A stretch of 64,000 nt of DNA. Origin: CAVTND01 sp963735955. GTDB taxonomy: Bacteria > Pseudomonadota > Gammaproteobacteria > Burkholderiales > Burkholderiaceae_F. The notes beneath the pieces were generated by a model, which was not told the origin of the DNA, did no database searches, and saw only the letters and a list, made by a program, of their open reading frames with translations. The stretch's first letter is position 1; each line of letters opens with the position of its first letter. The stretch is from assembly GCA_963735955.1 (NCBI GenBank), contig CAVTND010000020.1, positions 1 to 64,000 on the forward strand, written 5' to 3'. Position numbers and translations under genes: made by a program. Shown piece after piece: positions 56,961 through 64,000 of this stretch.

Positions 56961-58097
56961 ATGGGCATCGAGATCAGCAGCTCCTTCGATAGCGGCGCCA
57001 TTGAAGTGGTGGGCATTACTGAACGGCGTGCCGAGTTGCGCATCCGGCATGACCGCATGGCCGACGGCCAGGCGGCCGAGTTTCTGCAATGGTTTCACTT
57101 TCGCGTCGCCGGCGCCGAGCAAGACGGCGCCACGCTTGTCATCCTCAACGCCGGGGCGACAACTTATCCCAATGGCTGGCGCGACTATCGCGCGGTGGCG
57201 AGCGTCGATCGTCGCCGCTGGCTGCGGGTTCCCTCCAGCTACGACGGTACGGCCCTGACGATCGAACTGGCGCCCGCCGCCGGCCCCACCTATGTCGCCT
57301 ACTTTGAGCCGTACTCGCACGAACGCCACCTCGACCTGCTGGCCGATGCTGTCGCTCGCGGCGCGCGCCAGCAGCGGCTTGGCGCTACCGTCCAAGGGCG
57401 TGACCTCGACGCGTTGATCGTCGGCAATGGACCACAGCGACTTTGGGTCATTGCGCGCCAGCATCCGGGCGAAACGATGGCGGAATGGCTGGTCGAAGGT
57501 CTGTTGCAGCGCCTGCTCGACAAGGCCGACCCGGTGGCGCGCGAACTGCGTCGACGCGCGCGCTTGCACATCGTGCCCAACATGAATCCGGACGGCTCAG
57601 TGCTTGGCAACCTGCGCACGAATGCGGCCGGTGCCAATCTCAACCGCGAATGGATGACACCGAGCACCGAGCGCAGTCCGGAAGTGCTCGCCGTACGCAA
57701 CGCAATCCACGCCGTCGGCTGCGACGCCTTCTTTGACATCCATGGCGACGAGAACATCCCCCATGTCTTCGTTGCCGGCACTGAACGACTGCCGGACCGA
57801 ACGCCACAGCAGGAACAGGAGCAGGCGGCGTTCTGCGCCGATTTCCGGATGGCCAGTCCCGATTTTCAGACTGAGCATGGCTACGAGGCAGGCAAGTTCG
57901 CGGCCGAGCAACTCAAGCTGGCGTCGAAGTATGTCGGTCACACGTTCAAGTGTCTGGCCCTGACCCTTGAAATGCCGTTCAAGGACAACGCCAGTGCACC
58001 GGATGAGCTCGTTGGCTGGGACGGTGCGCGCAGCGCCCGTCTCGGTGCCGCGATGCTCGATCCCATGCTCAGGCATCTTGTGCGGCGGACTGCATGA
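56961..58097 (+). CDS. M14-family metallocarboxypeptidase, cytosolic type
   Basis: 378 residues, intact, from MGIEISSSFDSGAIEVVGIT. An N-terminal beta domain (residues 1-125) precedes the catalytic domain, as in cytosolic carboxypeptidases. Zn ligands: RQHPGETMAEW (His and Glu, about residues 167-170) and FFDIHGDENIPHVF (His). NREWMTPSTERSPEV holds the substrate Arg region and LTLEMPFKDN the catalytic Glu. No signal peptide. Its stop overlaps the next ATG (ATGA), so it is coupled to the acetyltransferase-exonuclease gene. Confidence 0.93.
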   Translation: MGIEISSSFDSGAIEVVGITERRAELRIRHDRMADGQAAEFLQWFHFRVAGAEQDGATLVILNAGATTYPNGWRDYRAVASVDRRRWLRVPSSYDGTALTIELAPAAGPTYVAYFEPYSHERHLDLLADAVARGARQQRLGATVQGRDLDALIVGNGPQRLWVIARQHPGETMAEWLVEGLLQRLLDKADPVARELRRRARLHIVPNMNPDGSVLGNLRTNAAGANLNREWMTPSTERSPEVLAVRNAIHAVGCDAFFDIHGDENIPHVFVAGTERLPDRTPQQEQEQAAFCADFRMASPDFQTEHGYEAGKFAAEQLKLASKYVGHTFKCLALTLEMPFKDNASAPDELVGWDGARSARLGAAMLDPMLRHLVRRTA

Positions 58098-59131
58098 CGA
58101 TTGCTTCCGGCACCAAGGTTTCGCTGCGGCGTGCGCGGCTCGCCGAGCGCCCACGTGTTCACGAGTGGCTGATCAACTCTGACCTGAGCGCGAACATGCT
58201 CGGCGGCTCGCTTTACCCGGACCGCCCGGCACCGCCGCCGGAACTGTTCGAACAGGAATTTTCGGATCACTACTTCAACGGCACCCGGCCGTACTCCGGG
58301 CGCAGCTTCATCATCGAGGCGGACGGCGAAGACGTTGGCTGCATTTCGCATGGCCCGATCGATCTGGTCAACGACGTGACCGAGCTCGACATCTGGCTGG
58401 CGGAACGCCGCGTGGCCGGACGCGGGTTCGGATCCGAGGCGCTGATCGTTCTGGCCGACTGGCTGCAGGCGCGCTACGGAGTCAATCGCTTTCTGATACG
58501 ACCGTCGCGCCGCAACGTCAAGGCACTGCGCGCGATGCGTCGCGCGGGATTCAGGGAGACCGATCTGCCGGCGTCCGAGGTCATTGAAAAGCTTGCGCTG
58601 CCGATCGGGGATTACGACGATGAAATTCTGCTGTTTCGCATCCTGCCGGTTGCCCCAGCGCCGGTGATCGAGCCTGGCCGCACCTACGTTTTCATCGACA
58701 GCGAGTTCACCAGTCTGAGCTCGCCGCAGCTGATCAGCATCGGCGCGGTCGCGACCGACTCAACAGCGTTCTATGCCGAGCTGCAGGGCTGGGAGCCCGA
58801 GCGGGCAAGTGATTTTGTGCGGGATGTCGTGATGCCACTGCTCGATGGTGATGCCGTGCCGATGGAGATGGGCGCCCAGGCCCTTGGCGCCTGGCTCGAG
58901 GCGCGCGCGCAGAGCACTGCCACTACGGTCATCAGCGATACGGGCTTTGACCGCTGGGCCCTGGCAGAGTTGTTTGGCCGCGAAGACTTGCCTCCCAATG
59001 TCGAGTGGCGCCGCGCTCCGGTGGCCTATGAAAAACTCGATGAAGTAACCAGGATGCTGAGCCTGCGCCGTCACCATGCGCTCGATGACGCCCGCGCTCT
59101 GCGTCACGTAGTGCTGAATCTCGGTACCTGA
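58094..59131 (+). CDS. GNAT acetyltransferase fused to a DEDDh 3'-5' exonuclease
   Basis: 345 residues, intact, one frame. Residues 1-170 are a RimJ/RimL-type GNAT domain (VSLRRARLAERPRVHEWLIN, ELDIWLAERRVAGRGFGSEA with the acetyl-CoA loop, IRPSRRNVKALRAMRRAGFR). Residues about 195-345 are an RNase-H-fold exonuclease: YVFIDSEFTSLSSPQLISIG (first DxE), a middle Asp in ISDTGFDRWALA, and HHALDDARALRHVV (HxAxxDA), so all DEDDh positions are present. It resembles the small exoribonuclease family that includes mycobacterial Rv2179c. The fusion is unusual. Confidence 0.88.
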   Translation: MTIASGTKVSLRRARLAERPRVHEWLINSDLSANMLGGSLYPDRPAPPPELFEQEFSDHYFNGTRPYSGRSFIIEADGEDVGCISHGPIDLVNDVTELDIWLAERRVAGRGFGSEALIVLADWLQARYGVNRFLIRPSRRNVKALRAMRRAGFRETDLPASEVIEKLALPIGDYDDEILLFRILPVAPAPVIEPGRTYVFIDSEFTSLSSPQLISIGAVATDSTAFYAELQGWEPERASDFVRDVVMPLLDGDAVPMEMGAQALGAWLEARAQSTATTVISDTGFDRWALAELFGREDLPPNVEWRRAPVAYEKLDEVTRMLSLRRHHALDDARALRHVVLNLGT

Positions 59132-59252
59132 GCCCCCTTTCGTGTCGCTGGCGCCACGGCAGGCTCTGTTCGGCCCACCTGTGCGACAAAGCGGACGTCG
59201 CCTATCATCGCGCCCTGGCCTTGGCCAGTTTGCATCAACACTCGGAACCTGA

Positions 59253-61206
59253 ATGTCCGGTCCGCTGACCCGATTCGGCCTCGTCGTCGAAACGCAGGAA
59301 CAGCGCAAGGAGAAGATCCTTGCGGGCGTCATGGCGTCGGTCTATCGCCAGGTGCCGCAGTCGGTGCTGGTCAGCATCGTCGGTGCCTTTGCGCTGATGG
59401 TGGTGTTCTGGCCTTCGATGAACCAGAACCTGCTGATGGGCTGGTTCGTCCTGATCCTGCTCGAGTCTCTGGCGCGCGTCCGTGTCGCCTACAGCTTTCG
59501 CCACGCCAAGGCAGTCGTCGACGAAGTCCAGCGCTGGGCGATTCGCTGGGTCAGCCTTGCGGTAGTTGCCGGCGCGCTCTGGGGCGGGGCGGGCTTCACG
59601 TTCTTCTCAAACGACCAGCCCTTGCACCAGGTTGTGCTGGTCGCGGTCGTGCTGAGTGTCGCGTTCGGCTCGCTCACCCTGTATGCGAGCTACCGCCCGG
59701 CGTTCTATGCCTTCATGCTGCTTGCGCTCCTGCCGCTCATCGGGCGCATGGTCTGGGAACAGGACCCGACCTACTACACCGCCTCGGTTGTGATGTCGGC
59801 CGTGTTCTTCTTCACTGTTTTCTATGGCCGCACATTTGGCGACGCGGTCTTCGACTCGGTCAAGAACAACTACGAGAACGAAGTCCTGGTCGAGCAGTTG
59901 ATGAACGAGAAGCGCATGGCCGAGGATGCACGGCGTGACGCCGAGAATGCCACCCGGTCGAAGACCCAGTTTTTCGCGGCTGCTAGCCACGACCTGCGCC
60001 AGCCGCTGCAGGCGATCGGGATTTATGTCTCGCTACTGAAGAAGCGCGCCGCAGGGGCCGCTCGAGCCGCTGGTCAACAACCTGTCGACCGCGGTGGAGT
60101 CGCTTTCCAAGCTGGTCGAAGAACTGCTGGAGATTTCGCGCCTGGACTCCGGTTCGATCCAGCCACGTTTCGAGCAAGTAGTGCTGGATGAGCTTTTCAC
60201 CCTGCTCGAGCAGGAGTTCACTCCGCTGGCCGCCGCCAAGGGCTTGTCCTTGCGTTTTCGCCGCTCCGGATTGGCGATCGACAGCGATGCGCTGCTGCTG
60301 CAGCGGGTCATTCGCAACCTTCTGGCCAATGCAATCCGCTATACGCAGAAGGGCGGAGTGTTGCTGGCAGCGCGCATGCGTGCCGACATGGTCAGTCTGG
60401 AAATCTGGGACACCGGCCCGGGCATCAAGAAGGCCGAACTGGATCACATCTTTGAAGAGTTCTACCGCGGCGAAAGTTCAAAGGCCGAAAACAGTGGCTC
60501 GGGCTTCGGACTCGGATTGTCGATCGTCAAGCGCATTTGCGGTCTTGTCGGTCATCCGCTGATCGTGACCACGCGCCCGGGTACCGGCACGGTGTTCCGG
60601 GTCGAAGCCGCACCGTCGATCACGCCGCAGCGGGTCAAACGCAGCGCGCCCGAGACGATCGAGCTGTCGATTCGCGGCTTGAACGGCTTCACCTTCGTCG
60701 TGCTCGAAGACAATGCCGAGATCCTGAACAGTCTGACGCGTCTGCTGCGGTCCTGGGGCGCCGAAGTCGTTCCTTCAACCGGCTACAACGCGCAACTCAT
60801 CAAGCGCATCAGCATGCACGAGCGAATTGACGCGATCGTCGCCGACCACAACCTCGGGCCGCATTCGATCAGCGGGGTCGAAGCGGTGTTCAAGATCCGT
60901 GAACTGGTCGGTTTCCCGCTGCCGGTAGTCATGCTGACCGCTGTGCACCGGCTGGACGTGCTCGCGGAGTTTCAACGGGTGATGGCTGAACACATGGCAC
61001 AGAATCCGGCGAGCGCATCGGCGATCGCGCGCAGCCGGGTCGAGGAGCCCGTCGTGCTGCAGAAGCCGACGACGGCAGCGATGCTCAATACCAGCCTGTC
61101 CGACATGCTCGGGCTGACCACGCTGCCGATGGTGCGGGCGACGAGTCCGCCGGACACGATTCCCGACACGGTCCCGCCGAGGGCGACCGCGGGTTCATCG
61201 CGATAG
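59253..61206 (+). CDS. hybrid histidine kinase with N-terminal TM domain and C-terminal receiver (one frameshift)
   Basis: About 650 residues. Five or six TM helices at residues 30-200 (VLVSIVGAFALMVVFWPSMN, WVSLAVVAGALWGGAGFTFF, YYTASVVMSAVFFFTVFYG), a coiled linker, then HisKA with ASHDLRQPLQAIGIYVSLLK (phospho-His). An extra base near 60057 shifts the frame; the rest gives LLANAIRYTQKGGVLLAARM (N box), IWDTGPGIKKAELDHIFEEF (G1) and GSGFGLGLSIVKRICGLVG (G2). The receiver domain is at the C-terminus (FVVLEDNAEILNSLTRLL, DAIVADHNLG with phospho-Asp). No DNA-binding output is fused. The trigger is unknown. Confidence 0.9.
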
Positions 61207-61308
61207 CGGGCGCTGCTGCGCGAATGGGCATGTTCACCCATGAAAATGTAGGGTGGCATCGGGTCCGTGCTTGTTGTAAGTAGATTGCGCGGCCAATAGA
61301 TTTCCGGC

Positions 61309-61470
61309 ATGGCACGCCCACATCGGAGGCGGATCGTCGGCTGGATCGCAATTTGTGCGGTCCTGCTGCAGACGTTTGTTCCGCTCGTAACCCATACGCG
61401 CGCGGCCGAACGCTCGCCGCTGTGGGTGGATGTGTGCAGCACCGATGGCATCAAGCGGGTTCGACCTCTC
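61309..61470 (+). pseudogene. DUF2946 gene, 5' part only
   Basis: The ATG at 61309 begins RRRIVGWIAICAVLLQTFVP, a membrane or signal segment, then WVDVCSTDGIKRV, the first cysteine motif of DUF2946 proteins, which are small membrane proteins often found near copper or cytochrome genes. The expected C-terminal HCxxC part is absent: protein-like sequence ends near 61470 and antisense cytochrome DNA follows. Confidence 0.6.
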
Positions 61471-61620
61471 GTCGGTCAGCTCTCGAGGCCGGTCTTGCCG
61501 ATAAAGCACGGCGCCGATCGGTTCCCGGCACGTAGGCGAATTCGCCCAGTGCGATCTGGGTGTTGAGGACGCCCAAGCAGTGCCACATCGCCCGGACCTC
61601 CGAACGTGCCCGAGCGTCGG
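61471..61620 (-). pseudogene. unassigned coding remnant between broken genes
   Basis: The minus strand reads VRAMWHCLGVLNTQIALGEF, AYVPGT in one frame, which looks protein-like but has neither a start nor a family I recognise. It may be the tail of a gene belonging to the cytochrome cluster. Exact limits are uncertain. Confidence 0.25.
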
Positions 61621-61628
61621 ATCACTCG

Positions 61629-62430
61629 TTACGTTCTCGATTGAGCGCCTCGATTCGCATCGCCCTGCCGAGTACGCCTCGTCTTCGGTATCCGCGGGCG
61701 CTCGGCCTGGCGGCCTCGTCGCAGGTCATCGCACGGCGACCGTCTCGTCGCCGGTTGATCTCCCGGTTCGCGTTCGGCCAGCCACGGTCGATCGCGCAAT
61801 TCTCCGGCACGTGTGCGCGATACCCTTGTGGCAGGCAGATGCAGGTGTGCCCGGTATCCATGGCTTCGGTGTGCTTGCTTCGGCCGATCCGCCTGCTGGC
61901 AAGGCTCCGTTGCATTGAAGGCGTGGCAATTGCGGCATGCCTGAGAGTGGTCATCCTTCATCGCTGCCCGGACCGTATACGCCATGTCCTCACGCCGAGC
62001 CTCGAACTTTTCCGGCGTATCGATGGTTCCAATGAAGTGCGCGTAGACATCGTCCAGCGCCTCCAACTTTGCAATGTACTTTCGCAGGCCGTCCCTCGGA
62101 ACATGGCAGTCACCGCACTCCAGGCGAACGCCGCTGCGGTTCCTGAAGTGGATGGATTTCGTGAACTCCTCGTGCATGATCCGCATCTCGTGGCACGACA
62201 GGCAGAATTCCGTCGTGCTGGTACTTTCAACGACGGCTTCGAGGCCTGCGACACCGGCAACGCCGGCAAGTACACCAGCGACTCCGAGCGTCAGCACGCC
62301 CCTGCTGCGCGCTGGCGTGACACCGATTCCGCCGACTGTCGCAGACCGAGCCAACCCGTGGCAGGCATGACACACGCCCTGACGGAATCGCAGTCCGCGG
62401 CTCTCGTTACCCCGTATGACTATTTGCTCT
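61629..62430 (-). CDS. NapC/NirT-type tetrahaem cytochrome c (frameshifted)
   Basis: Membrane-anchored quinol dehydrogenase type. TM segment GVLTLGVAGVLAGVAGVAGL (near 62300), then haem motifs TEFCLSCHEMRIMHEEF, ECGDCHVPRDGLRKYI, CRNCHAFNA and, in another frame near 61840, ACHKGIAHT. The spacing and VYAHFIGTIDTPEKFEARRE segment match NapC/NirT/TorC. Frame changes near 61900 and 61850. Such proteins pass electrons from quinol to periplasmic reductases. The 3' end is unclear because of further frame changes. Confidence 0.8.
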
Positions 62431-62439
62431 GCGCGGCGG

Positions 62440-62920
62440 ATCGAGGCCAAGGTTTGCAGTAGGCGAGGATGTCCTGCGATCTGCCTCGAAGCGCGAAGCG
62501 CCGGCATCCGCTCACCGGGCTGCCCGTTCCTGATCTTGTGCAAGGCTTCCCACGGGTTGTCGTTTGCCACCAGCCCAAGCGGTTCTTCGTCGGCCTTCAG
62601 AGGCTTGCCGTCTTCGTTCAGCGTGCGCGCGACCATGGCAGTTGGCGCAGATTGTGTTGTAGATCGCCTCTCCCTTGGCCTTGTCTCCGACCTTGACCTT
62701 CTTGGTCGCACGGTCGATGTACTGATCCATCTTCAGCTGGCCCTTCGAGACGAAGTTCGCCAGATCGCGCAGATCGTCATCACGCAGCGGCTGCCGAGCG
62801 CGTGGTTCTTTCTTGAGCGTCACGATCAATTTCGACGGGTCGGTGTCGGCCGCGCCGGATGCCTTGGTGCGGGTGAAGTGGCTGCCCTTGCTGTAGGCGC
62901 CATCCTTGCCGAGAGTCCCA
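62440..62920 (-). CDS. c-type cytochrome upstream of NapC-like gene, N-terminus missing
   Basis: Frames joined: KDGAYSKGSHFTRTKASGA, LRDDDLRDLANFVSKGQLKM, KAKGEAIYNTICANCHGR (haem site), then LNEDGKPLKADEEPLGLVAN and DNPWEALHKIRNGQPGERMP with the axial Met. It ends next to the NapC-like gene on the same strand, so it may be its redox partner. Its own upstream part is replaced at about 62920 by plus-strand outer-membrane protein sequence. Confidence 0.7.
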
Positions 62921-63342
62921 GCCGACTATCAGGGATTACCCAGGCGACTTCGCGTTCCCGCTCAACAGTCACGACGGCTACAAGCCCGGACCGGTTCACG
63001 CTCGATGTCGGCGGGCGCTACGACCTTGCCCAGAATGTCGCCCTGCTGCTTCAACTCAATGCCCTATGGCGCGGGCGGGACAGCGGCGAACAGGCCGAGC
63101 CTGAAGACAGTGGGGGCAAGTATCTCTTCCTGAGTCCTGGAATCAGCGTCATGGTGGCGCGCAATGTGCAGCTGTTCGCCATCGCGCAGTTGCCGCTCTA
63201 CGCCAGTATTGGTGAACGGCCGTGCAACTGACGGCGAATGGGGCGCCGTTCAAACGCAAGGAAATCGGCATGTGGCGGCACGGCGTGCCTTCGCCGCCGT
63301 TCCGCAGCGAGCGATCAAGCGGGGTCGGTGTCTGGTTCTGAC
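62921..63342 (+). pseudogene. C-terminal part of an outer-membrane beta-barrel protein
   Basis: Frames join as YPGDFAFPLNSHDGYKPG, DRFTLDVGGRYDLAQNVALL, LQLNALWRGRDSGEQAEPED and SGGKYLFLSPGISVMVARNV, QLFAIAQLPLYASI. Alternating hydrophobic strands and the sequence style match the last strands of MetA-pathway/transporter-like outer-membrane barrels. There is no start upstream; the 5' end abuts the truncated cytochrome near 62920. A frame change near 63228 alters the C-terminus, which should end in an aromatic residue. Confidence 0.55.
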
Positions 63343-63378
63343 AGATGGAGAGTTCCGTGACCTTCGTCGGTCGCGCCA

Positions 63379-64000
63379 TCATTCCGCCGTGCCCTCTGCC
63401 ACCTGTTCCGGGACGACCTGATAGCCGACGCCACGCACGGTTCGGATCAGTCCGCGGCCGATCTTGCGGCGAAGATTGAAGATGTGGACCTCGACCGAGT
63501 TGCTTTCTATTTCGTCTCCCCAGCCGTACAGCGCCTCTTCGAGCTGCCGTCGGCTCACAACCCACTGTCGATTGCGCAGGAGCGCCTCCAGGACCCAGAA
63601 CTCGCGGTTGGTCAGGTCGACACGCCGCCCGTTTACGGTCACCGTACGTGTGTGTCTCATCAGCGTCAGCGTGCCGCAGCTGAGCACCTCGCCGACGTCG
63701 CCGCCGCTACGGCGGATCAGCGCGCGCAGCCGGGCGCAGAGCTCGATGAGATCGAAGGGCTTGACCAGGTAGTCATCGGCGCCGAGATCCAGCAGTCGCA
63801 CGCGGTCAAGGACAAACCCGGCTGCGGTCAACACGATGACCGGGGTGCGATCGTTCCTCTCGCGAAGGCCGCGGAGCAGTGCCTCGCCTGCAATGCCGGG
63901 CATCCCGAGATCCAGCGTGACCGCGTCATACGAGGTGGATCGCAGCGCCGTGTCGGCGGCATTGCCGTCAACGACCAAGTCGACCGCGAACCCCTCCTGA
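63379..64000 (-). CDS. OmpR/PhoB-family response regulator (runs off the window end)
   Basis: At least 207 residues; the frame continues past 64000 (QEGFAVDLVVDGNAADTA is the first visible part). Receiver domain with phospho-Asp in DAVTLDLGMPG, the conserved Thr in VIVLTAAG and Lys in DDYLVKPFDLIELCARL; then a winged-helix DNA-binding domain (VDLTNREFWVLEALLRNRQW, VEVHIFNLRRKIGRGLIRTV, RGVGYQV). A QseB/PmrA-like layout. The cognate kinase, if adjacent, lies outside or upstream. The hybrid kinase at 59.3 kb carries its own receiver and is not obviously its partner. Confidence 0.93.
   Translation of the reverse strand, partial: QEGFAVDLVVDGNAADTALRSTSYDAVTLDLGMPGIAGEALLRGLRERNDRTPVIVLTAAGFVLDRVRLLDLGADDYLVKPFDLIELCARLRALIRRSGGDVGEVLSCGTLTLMRHTRTVTVNGRRVDLTNREFWVLEALLRNRQWVVSRRQLEEALYGWGDEIESNSVEVHIFNLRRKIGRGLIRTVRGVGYQVVPEQVAEGTAE

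Overview
The window looks like a composite. Bases 1 to about 8040 carry genes typical of a high-GC myxobacterial (Kofleriaceae-like Myxococcota) chromosome: an XPB-type helicase, two short lipoproteins, a proline-rich repeat membrane protein, a GAF-GGDEF cyclase, hypoxanthine phosphoribosyltransferase, a HAD-type 5'-nucleotidase and an alkaline-phosphatase-superfamily lipoprotein. At about 8040 the phosphatase start runs into the truncated 5' end of an unrelated secreted-protein gene, and the rest (8.05-64 kb) reads as betaproteobacterial, probably Burkholderiales: UbiB, SoxC/SoxD-like proteins, wax-ester synthase, CaiB, YbbP, RmuC, and a C/G-rich intergenic repeat near 48.35 kb. The taxonomic assignment is inference from gene style, not from a search.

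Region by region: 8.4-20.7 kb is an accessory island. It holds a stand-alone TIR protein, the tail of a lost WD40 protein, a plus-strand operon of three proteins I cannot name (571 aa, about 700 aa with a long coiled coil, and a protein of five 60-residue repeats), and a minus-strand TIR-nSTAND ATPase-TM-WD40 sensor of about 1500 aa whose 16 WD40 units are almost identical. 20.8-29.9 kb is housekeeping-like (membrane protein, ubiB, phasin-like protein, alpha/beta hydrolase, PASTA protein, class A PBP, RRM protein), with a striking nested inverted-repeat element at 23.38-23.65 kb. 29.9-35.2 kb has an acetyl-CoA hydrolase/transferase, an AraC regulator and a wax-ester synthase. 35.4-41.1 kb is a module that fits organosulfonate use: LLM monooxygenase, flavin reductase with MarR-like tail, MFS carrier, SoxC-like sulfite dehydrogenase and cytochrome c. 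It lies between two degraded copies of the same wax-ester-synthase/acyl-CoA-ligase junction. 41.2-49.4 kb is an acyl-CoA degradation operon (SDR, ligase, thiolase, two MaoC hydratases, SDR, acyl-CoA dehydrogenase, CaiB). 49.5-61.2 kb carries DUF4139, a YbbP-like permease, truncated haemoglobin, RmuC, an aminotransferase, an M14 peptidase, a GNAT-exonuclease fusion and a hybrid histidine kinase. 61.3-63.3 kb is a patchwork of broken genes (DUF2946, NapC-like tetrahaem cytochrome, c-type cytochrome, outer-membrane protein), followed by an OmpR-type regulator running off the end.

Many genes are interrupted by single-base insertions, concentrated at 0-8, 11.8-20, 41-47, 50-54 and 61-63 kb, while long genes elsewhere are intact. 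I treat these as probable consensus errors and annotate across them. No rRNA, tRNA or CRISPR array was recognised.
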